From the NCBI GenBank assembly GCA_017454295.1, contig JAFTDF010000022.1:1-39398 (forward strand): DNA of 39,398 nucleotides, in the 5' to 3' direction. The translations under genes were made by a program, and so were the position numbers. This DNA comes from Bacilli bacterium (GTDB taxonomy: Bacteria; Bacillota_I; Bacilli_A; RFN20; CAG-826). The notes beneath the pieces are model-generated. The model was given only the letters and a program-made list of their open reading frames with translations. It searched no databases and was not told the origin of the DNA. Positions 8,364 to 16,900 of the stretch are shown here, one piece after another (position 1 is the stretch's first letter; each line of letters starts with the position of its first letter).

Positions 8364-10133
8364 TTACTTTTTGTAAGCGCCGATGAGGGTTCCCACCTTC
8401 GTCGGATCGAACATCGAATCTTTGGCAATGGCGACATCGGCAGTCACACCACCATCGACATCGACGAGTTGGTCACCCTTCTTCGAGCAGATTTGAGTCA
8501 GCCCAGAGAGGGTATAGGTTTGGCCAATCGGATCCATGGAGGTGCGAAGCACGCAAGCGCCACCCCCACTCTTTTCACCGGCGGTGATGATATTGGGATT
8601 GTTATCTTTGGCAATCGCGGGTAAGGCATTGCCGCAGGAGAAGGTGTATTCGCTGCTTAAGACGCCTACGCGGTAACCCATCTCCACCAAGCCCTTATCC
8701 GCATCGTCAATTTGACCATCGCGGTTTAAGTCGGCGGCAAAGACCGTTTCGTTTTCGGCACCGCTAACCGGGTTTTTGGTGTGGGTGGTGACCTTCCCTA
8801 AAATGGTGCAAAGGGCATACATCAAGGAATCGGCGGAACCACCATCATTGGTGGATAAGTCCACGACGACCTGCTTGACGGAAGTTTTCGCTTCGGCGGA
8901 GGAGAGATAATCATAAGCCATCGCGAATTGATAGGCGGTATCGGAATCGATCGAGGCGCCATCGGGTAATTCTTCCCTGCCATAGAGGGTGTTCTCATTA
9001 ATCTCGTGGAAGGAATCAAAGGCGATGGTATAGGTGCCGGAGGTCGTATCGAAGTGATTACCTAAGGGCGAAGCGGAGCCTTTCCGGCTCTTTTGGAATT
9101 GATTGCCATCGAGTTCCCATTTCTTCTGGGTCGGGTTATAACGGCTGTCATCTTCCTTGGCTTCACCCCAAGGGATGAAGAAGGATTGTATGCTAAGTCC
9201 GGTATGGCCATCGTTAAGATGAGTCAAAGCAAGACGCAGCGAGGAATCCACCACATAGGGATCGGAGCTAGTGAAATCGCCCTTAAAGCCCTTCTCTTCC
9301 ACAAAGGAGGCGAAGGAAGCGAGGTTCTTATTCTTCTTCAAGCCATAGAAGTTATCGAAGTTGAGGCTTAATTCCTGGAGGTTGAAGTTGATGATTTCTT
9401 CGGAGAGCGTTTTCCGCTGGGGAACGTTATAGAAGGCTTCCCCAAAGGAAGAGAGCATCGTCGTCCCAAACAAGGTGACGGTCAAGCTTTCATTGGGAAT
9501 CCAATAGACGTCTTTGTAGTTATAGGCCAAATTGGCGTTTTCGAAGACGTTGTAGAAGAGATCGTTGAACGTATCCAAAGGCAGATAACCTTTGCCCTCA
9601 TGGGTGTATAAATCGATGCTGGCATAGGGTTTTAGATCGACGGTCACGGCTTGTCCCTTTTTGAAATTCGAGGAGACGAACTTCAAGGATTTGGCCGTGG
9701 GTTGGATTCCGATGAGGTTTAAGGGCTTGTAATTATTGGCCTGGAAAGAGAGGAAGTTATCGAAATCGGTGTAGGTGATGGTTTGATTGGCCACATCGAA
9801 GGTCACTTTGTTGTCGGCTTCGTCAACTGCGACATAAGTCTCGCCCTCTTTTTTGAGGTGGAAGTAGTATTTCTCGTTCTTCGCATCGTTTATGCGGGCC
9901 GCTTTGATGGCGTTAAGGAAGGCAAAGCCTTCTTCGATGGAGACATAGGGAATCTCGCTATCTTTCTTAAACAGCAGATGGAACCCATCCCCGGTCCGCT
10001 TGGCCTCACCTTTGTCATCGACGGTGACGAGGGAGACGGAGCGGATGGTGGGGCCATTATTGCCGCAGGAAGCAAGGCTAGCGGATAATCCGAAGCAAGA
10101 GAGCAATAGAAGCAAAGATTGTTTGGTTTTCAT
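8364..10133 (-). CDS. S41-family (C-terminal processing-like) peptidase, lipoprotein
   Basis: This is a 589-aa lipoprotein: the signal peptide ends in the lipobox LASC (Cys23). The N-terminal 250 residues are not recognised. The C-terminal half resembles the S41 tail-specific protease domain. It has LTHLNDGHTGL near residue 310, the strand-turn VVVDLSTNDGGS near 425 and the likely nucleophile Ser499 in YTFSCGNALP, with GEKSGGGAC after it. A 12-residue EF-hand/dockerin-like calcium loop (DLNRDGQIDDAD, 468-479) is inserted inside the catalytic domain. ATG at 10133 has AAAGGAG 8 bases upstream. It lies 14 bases after a frameshifted small lipoprotein gene and probably shares its promoter. It should cleave proteins at the cell surface; the substrate is unknown. 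Confidence 0.82.
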   Translation of the reverse strand: MKTKQSLLLLLSCFGLSASLASCGNNGPTIRSVSLVTVDDKGEAKRTGDGFHLLFKKDSEIPYVSIEEGFAFLNAIKAARINDAKNEKYYFHLKKEGETYVAVDEADNKVTFDVANQTITYTDFDNFLSFQANNYKPLNLIGIQPTAKSLKFVSSNFKKGQAVTVDLKPYASIDLYTHEGKGYLPLDTFNDLFYNVFENANLAYNYKDVYWIPNESLTVTLFGTTMLSSFGEAFYNVPQRKTLSEEIINFNLQELSLNFDNFYGLKKNKNLASFASFVEEKGFKGDFTSSDPYVVDSSLRLALTHLNDGHTGLSIQSFFIPWGEAKEDDSRYNPTQKKWELDGNQFQKSRKGSASPLGNHFDTTSGTYTIAFDSFHEINENTLYGREELPDGASIDSDTAYQFAMAYDYLSSAEAKTSVKQVVVDLSTNDGGSADSLMYALCTILGKVTTHTKNPVSGAENETVFAADLNRDGQIDDADKGLVEMGYRVGVLSSEYTFSCGNALPAIAKDNNPNIITAGEKSGGGACVLRTSMDPIGQTYTLSGLTQICSKKGDQLVDVDGGVTADVAIAKDSMFDPTKVGTLIGAYKK

Positions 10134-10147
10134 GAGGTAACTCCTTT

Positions 10148-10314
10148 TTAACGATGAGACGTCACGAAGGCGTCGAGTTTGGCTAAATCATACCAAGGGC
10201 ATAATGACGAGCCGCGAATCGGCGTCATAGAGGGTGATGGTCGCTTGATCTTGGTGGCAACTGACGAGTCCACAGAGGAGCAAGGGCGATAGGATGAGAA
10301 GTGCTTTTTTTCAT
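10148..10314 (-). pseudogene. Frameshifted small lipoprotein gene
   Basis: ATG at 10314 has a textbook ribosome site (AGGAGG, 10329-10324, 9 bases away). It is followed by seven A. Read straight through, the product ends after 29 residues without any signal. If one A is skipped, the next codons give a perfect lipoprotein signal (MKKALLILSPLLLCGLVSC), then a short mature part ending in RLVIMPLV and a stop. A third frame continues sensibly (YDLAKLDAFVTSHR) to TAA at 10150-10148. So either a small lipoprotein gene has decayed by two frameshifts, or the A run is a slippery or phase-variable site. It lies directly upstream of the S41 lipoprotein gene and shares its direction. Sequencing error in the homopolymer is also possible. 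Confidence 0.6.
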
Positions 10315-10338
10315 ACAGGAATACCTCCTGCGCCGGAA

Positions 10339-10344
10339 ACTATA
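10339..10344 (-). promoter_or_regulatory. Extended -10 promoter for the lipoprotein/S41 operon
   Basis: On the minus strand TATAGT is preceded by TGG, the extended -10 form. Transcription would start near 10332, just before the AGGAGG at 10329-10324. Two dyads lie upstream: ATATG/CATAT at 10351-10362 and AATATC/GATATT at 10373-10387. Confidence 0.45.
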
Positions 10345-10512
10345 CCACTTATATGCACATATCGCGCATGCAAATATCAAAGATATTGCGAGAAACCGTT
10401 TACACCCGAAAAACGGTGGATTCCCTTCCCCCGACAAAGGCCCGTTTTACGTCGCGAAAACGCATTTGTGTCAATTTGTGTCAATTTACGTCAAGTTATG
10501 TCAATTTGTGTT
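10345..10512. promoter_or_regulatory. Divergent control region with dyads and 10-bp iterons
   Basis: The region between the leftward lipoprotein/S41 genes and the rightward ATPase gene holds several perfect dyads: AATATC/GATATT (10373-10387), ACCGTTT/AAACGGT (10395-10417) and CGTTTT/AAAACG (10443-10462). Then come four tandem 10-base units at 10464-10503 with the pattern ATTTGTGTCA, and a partial fifth. One unit per helical turn next to a promoter suggests cooperative binding of a regulator. No other function is visible. Confidence 0.5.
10464..10510 (+). repeat. Four and a half tandem 10-bp iterons
   Basis: The units begin at 10464, 10474, 10484, 10494 and 10504. They read ATTTGTGTCA, ATTTGTGTCA, ATTTACGTCA, AGTTATGTCA and partial ATTTGTG. 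They end immediately upstream of the -35 region of the ATPase promoter. Confidence 0.85.
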
Positions 10513-10541
10513 TTCAATCGTGATTTGTGTTTTGCTATAAT
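10513..10541 (+). promoter_or_regulatory. Promoter of the first ATPase gene
   Basis: TTCAAT (10513-10518) and TATAAT (10536-10541) are 17 bases apart, and TGC directly precedes the -10 box, giving an extended -10. The ribosome site GGAGGT (10548-10553) follows. Confidence 0.7.
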
Positions 10542-10560
10542 TTGGTTGGAGGTGCTCAAG

Positions 10561-11613
10561 ATGAACCAGCCAAATCCATTCACCTTATCTTTTGGAAAAG
10601 AACCGAAAGAATACATTCGCAGAACCGCCGAATACCATGAGATCATCGGAGACTTCGAAAAAGAGAACCCCGCTTCTTGCGTCTACATCATCACCGGTGT
10701 CCGTGGTTCTGGGAAGACCGTCTTATTATCCAGTCTCTACAAATATTTCGACGAAGCGGAAAAATGCATCGCCGTGGATTTGAACACGAACACGAACATG
10801 CTTGAGGATCTAGCCGCGGCCCTTTATGACAAAGCACCGATCAAGCACCGTTTCCTAAAAGGGGAGTTTAGCTTCTCCTTCTCCGGCTTATCGATTTCCC
10901 TCAAAGGGGAAAACCCGGTTACCAGCATTTCCCAATTACTGGAAAAAATGCTGACCGCTTTAAAAGCCAAGGGCATGAAGGTCATCGTCACCGTCGATGA
11001 CGTCGATACCGGCACGCAGATGAAGGCCTTTGTCAAAGAGTTCCAATCCCTCTTCCGCAAAGACCTGCCGATTTTACTGGTCGTCACCGGCCTTTTCAGC
11101 ACGGTCGGCACCCTCGAAAAACAAGAAGGGTTAACCTTCCTCCAGCGGGGAAAGAGGCTCTATCTTGGCCCGCTGAACATCCGCTATATCGCCTCTTCCT
11201 ACAAAGACATCTTCCGTTTGGATGATGGAAAGGCGTTGCAATTGGCGTTGCTGACAAAAGGATATGCCTTCGGCTATCAAGCCCTTGGCTATTTATTGTT
11301 CGAAAAAGGCGCCTCCCAGGTAGATGAAGATATCCTAAGAAACTATGACTATTACCTCGAGGAATACGTTTATAGACGAGTCTATAACGACCTCCCCGAA
11401 AAGGAAAAAGCCATTTTACGGGCCATGGCATTCCAAGGCATTACCACCAATAAAGGACTCGTTGAAGCCAGGGTGATCACGAATAACGAAATCAAACGTT
11501 ATAAGGATAAGCTGACGAAGAAAGGCATCTGTGCCACGCCAAACAGAGGGGAAATCGTGATTATCCTTCCCCGATTCGCCGAATATATCCGATTCGTGGA
11601 AAGCGTTTATTAA
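10561..11613 (+). CDS. P-loop ATPase with a C-terminal winged-helix-like region (350 aa)
   Basis: Walker A is GVRGSGKT (residues 46-53), Walker B is VIVTVDDVD (141-149), and a sensor-like VVTGLFS lies near 174-180. These fit the STAND/ATPase_2-like AAA proteins found in many copies in gut bacteria. The last 100 residues resemble a winged helix (KEKAILRAMAFQGITTNKGL...), so DNA or partner binding is likely. The ATG at 10561 has GGAGGT 7 bases upstream and a good promoter. The frame is open further upstream but only through the iterons. It probably forms a unit with the next ATPase gene, 118 bases downstream. The cellular role of this family is not established. Confidence 0.8.
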   Translation: MNQPNPFTLSFGKEPKEYIRRTAEYHEIIGDFEKENPASCVYIITGVRGSGKTVLLSSLYKYFDEAEKCIAVDLNTNTNMLEDLAAALYDKAPIKHRFLKGEFSFSFSGLSISLKGENPVTSISQLLEKMLTALKAKGMKVIVTVDDVDTGTQMKAFVKEFQSLFRKDLPILLVVTGLFSTVGTLEKQEGLTFLQRGKRLYLGPLNIRYIASSYKDIFRLDDGKALQLALLTKGYAFGYQALGYLLFEKGASQVDEDILRNYDYYLEEYVYRRVYNDLPEKEKAILRAMAFQGITTNKGLVEARVITNNEIKRYKDKLTKKGICATPNRGEIVIILPRFAEYIRFVESVY

Positions 11614-11632
11614 GCGCACCCCGTCTCCAGAT

Positions 11633-11731
11633 ATTGGAAAAACCGATATTTTGGGCCTCCAAAACATTGGAAAAGCCGGTTTTTTATGGTCGTAAAGTAT
11701 TGGAAAAACCGATTTCGCGAGGTGATAAACT
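11633..11731 (+). repeat. Three tandem 33-bp units before the second ATPase gene
   Basis: Units start at 11633, 11666 and 11699, each exactly 33 bases, and the third ends at the base before the ATG at 11732. Each begins ATTGGAAAA(A/G)CCG(A/G)T. Read from the TTG in each unit they also encode 11-residue repeats starting LEKP(I/V). The third contains the ribosome site GAGGTGAT. The first also contains the hairpin TTTTGG/CCAAAA (11649-11664). Confidence 0.8.
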
Positions 11732-13048
11732 ATGTTTAAAAGAAAGATTCAAACAAAACTCCAAGCGTATTACGAAGATAAGAACGATCCGAAGATCATG
11801 GTCGTATATGGCGCGAGGCAAATCGGCAAGAGCTATATCATCCGGGAAACCGCGAGACCCCATTTCAAGCACTATGCCGAAATCGATTTGAAAAGCGATT
11901 ACGAAGGGGAACGCCTCTTTGAAAATGTCCGAACCACCAAGGACTTTTATCTCCAAGTCGGATCCATGTTCGATGGTTTGAATACCTATGACGACACGAT
12001 CATCTTTTTGGACGAGATCCAGTTCTATCCCCACTTGATGACGCTGCTCAAACCATTGAAGGCGGAAAAACGATATCGCTATATCGTCAGTGGTTCCCTT
12101 TCGGGAATCACATTTCGGCACTCCTTCATCCCAATGGGGGCCATCACGGAAGAAAGGATGTTCCCCATGGATTTCGAGGAATTCCTTTGGGCCAACCACT
12201 ATAGCGTTGAGACCATTGATTATCTGCGGGAATGCTATCTCCATCAAACCCCGATTAACGATGGCATTCACCAATATACCTTACGGCTATTCCAAGACTA
12301 CCTCTTAAGCGGAGGTTTGCCAGATGCGGTAACCCAATACGTGGTGAACCGAAACGTTTCCAAGATGCGACAAGTCCACGAAGAAACCTTCTCTTATTAC
12401 AAAGACGACTGCTCGAAATATGATAAGGAACACAAACTGAAAATCCGCAAGGTCTATGATCTGCTCTCTTCGAATATGGCCAACAAAGTCAAACGGATTC
12501 AGTTTAAGGCCATCGAAGGCAAGGCGGATTCGAATCTGGAAAAATACGAAGACGAGTTCGATTATCTCGTCGATGCCGGCATCGCCTTGCCCTCCAGGGC
12601 CGTTTCCAATCCCGTGTTCCCGTTATTAGAGAGCAGGAGCAAAAACTTGCTCAAGTTTTATTACAACGACGTCGGCTTACTGACCAATCTCTTGTATAGA
12701 AATAAAATCGATGCCGTCCTCGACAAAGATTCCGGCGTCAACCTCGGCTCCGTCTACGAAACCGCGGTGGCGATGGAACTGTCCGCCCATGGGCATGAAC
12801 TTTATTATTTCGATAGCAAAAAAGTCGGCGAGGTCGATTTCTTACTCAATGATTACGATGGATTAAACGTCCTTCCCGTGGAGATCAAATCGGGAAAGGA
12901 CCAAGCCAATTTCCGAGCCATACCAAAACTCGTCGATCCTAGCGGCAATTACAAAATGCCCCTAGGCTATATCTTCGGGAATAAAAACTTAATGGAGAAA
13001 AACGGGAATCTTATCACGATGCCGATTTATCTCGTGATGTTCCTATGA
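11732..13048 (+). CDS. AAA ATPase with C-terminal DUF4143-type nuclease-like domain
   Basis: The protein has 438 aa. The N-terminal AAA domain has Walker A GARQIGKS (residues 27-34), Walker B IIFLDEIQ (90-97) and sensor VSGSLSG near 119-125. The C-terminal domain matches the DUF4143 pattern. It carries a PD-(D/E)xK-like set (Glu343 in YETA, GEVDFLL at 366-372 and VEIKSGK at 383-389), so a nuclease-like fold with plausible acidic and Lys residues is present. The family is widespread and multicopy in gut Bacteroidota and Bacillota; its function is not established. The ribosome site GAGGTGAT lies in the last of three 33-bp repeats. Its stop overlaps the start of the esterase gene. Confidence 0.9.
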   Translation: MFKRKIQTKLQAYYEDKNDPKIMVVYGARQIGKSYIIRETARPHFKHYAEIDLKSDYEGERLFENVRTTKDFYLQVGSMFDGLNTYDDTIIFLDEIQFYPHLMTLLKPLKAEKRYRYIVSGSLSGITFRHSFIPMGAITEERMFPMDFEEFLWANHYSVETIDYLRECYLHQTPINDGIHQYTLRLFQDYLLSGGLPDAVTQYVVNRNVSKMRQVHEETFSYYKDDCSKYDKEHKLKIRKVYDLLSSNMANKVKRIQFKAIEGKADSNLEKYEDEFDYLVDAGIALPSRAVSNPVFPLLESRSKNLLKFYYNDVGLLTNLLYRNKIDAVLDKDSGVNLGSVYETAVAMELSAHGHELYYFDSKKVGEVDFLLNDYDGLNVLPVEIKSGKDQANFRAIPKLVDPSGNYKMPLGYIFGNKNLMEKNGNLITMPIYLVMFL

Positions 13049-13803
13049 TGAGGCAAACGACCATGCAATACGAACAAGTCACCTGGTATTCGGAGCGCGT
13101 TGGCCGCGATATGACGGTCCGCATCTATGGTCATTATGGCTATCCCGTCATTGCTTTCCCTTGCCAGAATAAGCAAAGCGACGATTTCTATAATTTCGGG
13201 ATGATCGACGCTTTAGCCCCACTTATCGAAAGTGGGCGGATGAAACTCTACTGCGTCGACGCTAACGACGAACAAACCGTTTCCGCAGGAGGCTATAACC
13301 CCGGCCATGCCGCATATCTCTTAGATCAATACCACGAATATCTCATCCATGAATTGCTTCCTTTTGTCTATGACAAACAGCATGGGTATTGTTGGCCTTA
13401 TCTTGTCGGTGCATCCATGGGTGGCACCCATGCCGCGAATCATTTCTTTCGGAGACCTGAATTATTCTCGGGATTCATCTCCATCAGTGCTTCTTACGAT
13501 ATCACCCGTTTCTTCCCGGGCTATATGGATGAGAAGGTCTATCGGAATTCTCCAGTCCAATATCTTGGGGATATGCCTTATGACCATCCTTATATCGAGA
13601 CCTATAACCAGAAGACAATGATCGTGAATGTCGGGGATGGGGACTTCGAATATCTAGTCAAATACACAGTGGATTGGCTCAAATCCATCACCGATGCAAA
13701 AGGCATCCATATCGATTATCAATATTGGGATGGCAATTCCGTCCATGATTGGCGGAGCTGGCGTTATTCCCTACCCTACTTCTTGAATCGGATACTTCCA
13801 TAA
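13045..13803 (+). CDS. Esterase D/Fes-like alpha/beta hydrolase (putative esterase)
   Basis: The protein has 252 aa and belongs to the putative esterase family. The nucleophile elbow is GASMGG (Ser124), the likely catalytic His is His234 in NSVHDWRSW, and Asp198 or Asp200 in VNVGDGD is the likely acid. There is no signal peptide. It overlaps the ATPase stop by four bases (ATGA). Internal ATGs at codons 2 and 7 are possible starts, and no clear ribosome site is seen, which fits coupling. A strong terminator follows. The substrate is unknown; relatives cleave short acyl or glutathione esters. Confidence 0.85.
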   Translation: MMRQTTMQYEQVTWYSERVGRDMTVRIYGHYGYPVIAFPCQNKQSDDFYNFGMIDALAPLIESGRMKLYCVDANDEQTVSAGGYNPGHAAYLLDQYHEYLIHELLPFVYDKQHGYCWPYLVGASMGGTHAANHFFRRPELFSGFISISASYDITRFFPGYMDEKVYRNSPVQYLGDMPYDHPYIETYNQKTMIVNVGDGDFEYLVKYTVDWLKSITDAKGIHIDYQYWDGNSVHDWRSWRYSLPYFLNRILP

Positions 13804-13821
13804 TCAAGGAAAAAGTATGCA

Positions 13822-13860
13822 AAAAGCCCACTTCTTGGGGAAAGAGTGGGCTTTTGTTGT
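13822..13860 (+). terminator. Terminator of the ATPase-esterase unit
   Basis: AAAAGCCCACT (13822-13832) pairs with AGTGGGCTTTT (13845-13855), an 11-bp stem ending in a T run. Confidence 0.9.
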
Positions 13861-13883
13861 GGTTTTGAAGACAATAAAACGCG

Positions 13884-13910
13884 AAGAAAAAGGCTCGGAT
13901 GAACCGAGCC
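13884..13910 (-). terminator. Terminator of the leftward giant gene
   Basis: On the minus strand GGCTCGG (13910-13904) pairs with CCGAGCC (13898-13892), followed by five T and CTTC. It lies about 20 bases after the stop. Confidence 0.9.
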
Positions 13911-13929
13911 CATATGTCTTAAGAAGGAA

Positions 13930-16900
13930 TCAAGACGGACTAACCTGGGTTAGGGTTAACGAGATGGTGAAGCCGTTGGAGTCTTTTAGCTGCGGCGCCG
14001 TAGTGAGCTTATCGTAACGATAGTCGATCATGATATAGACCACATAGGTAGTATCGGCGGCGAAGCTCGTCGATCCGGTGGTATAGGTGGCCGTGCCGTT
14101 ATACCAAGTGCCGGAATCATAACGAGCACTATCACGCATATAATCCAACGGGTTGGTATAGACGCCAAGTTCCGCATCAATGGTAGAGACCGTGAAGCAG
14201 ATATAATCGCGGATCGCCGAGGTGGCATTGAGACTAACGCCGAAGGTAACGGGCTTAGCAGCAGTGACTTCGAAGGAAATGGCTAGAACCATTGAAGTCT
14301 TATACTGCTTAACATCAGCTTGAGAGCTACCATTGGCGGCCGCATTGATCTGGTTCAGGTTCTTGAACTCGCTATCGATTTCGGAACCTCGAGTGGACGT
14401 GGCATAGACCTTGCCCGTTTTAATATAGAAGGAATAATAGCCATCCTCGTTGATGGTAATAACGTTGGTACCAACGCTTGTGGGCGCGTTTGTATAAATG
14501 TCGTCGGTATGGTCTTCTGGTTGAGCGGGATCGCCATCGGTCCACCATGAATCCGCCAGATCATAAATCCGTTGCACGCCGTCGAGATAAGAGACGAGGC
14601 GCAATTTGGTACCCGCCGTAGCATAGAAGCCGAAGTAGCGGGCAGCATTGGTGTTGGCGCTATCCGAGATATAGTTACCGGAACCATCTTTTAGACGGTT
14701 CATCTTTGTGGCTTCGTTGTAATTGAAATACTTCGGACTGGTGCCTTGCTCCAATTGAATATAGTAGCCTGCGCCTTTAACAGGAATCGGCGCGACCGCC
14801 AAGGTCATATTGCCGCCTTCGTTGACGACATAGAAGGCGAAGGTTCCGCCTTCTAAGAAGGTAAATGTGTTAGACGTGACACTGATATAAGCGGTCGAAC
14901 CACTATTAACGGCATTAACGGGAGTGGCCGCGCCACCGCGATAGGAATAACTGACGGTAAACGAGGCCCCTTCTTCTACATCAACCCCCGCTTCATAAAT
15001 CAAGTAATCATCACCATCGCCAACACCCATGGAAACCGGGTCATTCTCCCCAACGGTTAAAGTGCCGGTGTATCCGCCATAAGGAACGGCCGATAAGTAA
15101 TAGCTCGAGCTGTTGTCTGCATATAGATAGAGGTTATAGGCATCACCAGTAGTCGTGGTGATATTGCTGACACCACCGCCTCCGAGTCTGCTATTCGTTC
15201 CATCCACAGTGGACAAGGTGATGCTGAGCCAATGCACCGACGAGGAAGCAAGAGATGGATTGCCGTCCAACCAAACGATACGGAAGACGGACGTGCCCGC
15301 AGTAAGTGAGAAATTCGCAACTTCGGCAAGGTTGAAGTTGTATTCATTCGCCGCCAAAGCGGATGAGGTGAGCTTATAACCTGTGGAGAGCTTCCATTGA
15401 TCAGCTGCGGCCGTGGTTCCGGTGAAACCAGCACCGACAAGGTAATAGTCTTTGCCGCTCCCAGTCGGAGAGGTCAACGGGCCGCTATAATCGAGGGCAA
15501 TAGCCACGTTTCGAACCGTGTACGTATCATCCAAAACGGTACTCGCCAAGATGCTCATCATATTATGATTCTCGGCCACAACATCAGATAAAGCTGTCGT
15601 TTTGACACGCGAATTACTCGGGTTGCCGTTAATCGCGTCCCAGTCTTTGTAGGCATTACCGCCGTTGTTAATAATCACGGAAGCGGAGGATGGAGCTGAG
15701 AACGAATAATAGTTTGCGAACTCATGATGGAGCACCAAATCACAAGGATTGGGCATTGCATATCCGGAAACGAATAGATAAGCGTAAAGCTCATAGGAGT
15801 TTACACCTATGGCTAAGCGTGACGCCGGGCTATCCTCAACATAATAAGTGGAGTTGGTTCTCTGCGTAAACTTCAAGTATAGGGTCATATTTGCAGAAAT
15901 CGCCGAATTATAACGCGTGCCAGTGCCGACATTGGCAACGCTGGAATAGAGATAGTGGTTAGAATCTTGGTCATACACATTCCAAGCGGATCCCAAAACG
16001 ACGCCATAGATCCCCTCACCATAAGTGTAAGTCGGCAAAGTAGATCCCTTATCAAGGGTTTGCGGTACACCTAAATCACCAATATCCACCGTGGTGGCGC
16101 CTTTAACGGTAACCACTACAGTTTCACGCCAATAGATGGCATATAAGTTAGCAGGGACACCAGAGGCGACATTCATACCAAGTGCGGCGTTGCCTTCTTT
16201 TGCGATGGCAGTCGCATAATGATGGAATTCGAAGTTAGTAGCCGCGGTTGCTCCTGTAGGCGGGGTAATGGAGTCGATGGTTGGATTCGTGAAATTCGTA
16301 AGATTCACCGTCACATCAAAACTGGCTTTATCGCCGCTAGCATCCGCGCTAGACGAAGCTCCGGAATAACCTTTCCCGGTCGCAGCATCGGCATAAGAGA
16401 TGATATGGATGATGATTTGAGAACTATTGTTGAGGTAAATATTCGCTGTGAAAGCACGGATTGCTTTGATGTTGCCGGAAGAAGAAGTGATGAAACCCGA
16501 GGAAATATAGTGGGTCTCGTGATCGGAACCAATCCAAATATTAGGAACGACACCTTGCACATGGACGATTTTGAATTCGTCGTTTGCGGCAAATGTGATC
16601 GTGGTCCACTTGGCCAAATCTGTTCCAGTCGGGCTTTCAGAAGCGATCATTTCACGTGTCGTGTCATACGGGTTATCCGTGTCCATTCGCCAATCAATCA
16701 CCCAGGTTGCAGAATCATAACTTGCGCCGGTGCCAATCAAATACCAGCCCGTGCCACGGTTCGTGATATTGGACCATTCACCTGAGGAATAGGTATAGCA
16801 AATTAACGATCCAGCGGCTCGGAAGAGGTTGGCGGTTTGCTCGGCTTTCTTGTTCCAGTTGGCTTCGTCGGTTCCGGAGACAAAGTCTGGGGCATTCGCG

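Noticed and set aside
10464-10510. Iterons as a CRISPR array
   Set aside because: Units are 10 bases with no spacers, and no cas gene is near.
10294-10560. N-terminal extension of the first ATPase over the iterons
   Set aside because: It would be translated from the promoter, dyads and iterons. The ATG at 10561 has a strong ribosome site and promoter.
11633-11731. 33-bp units as a CRISPR array
   Set aside because: Units are head-to-tail without spacers and degenerate outside ATTGGAAAA.CCG.
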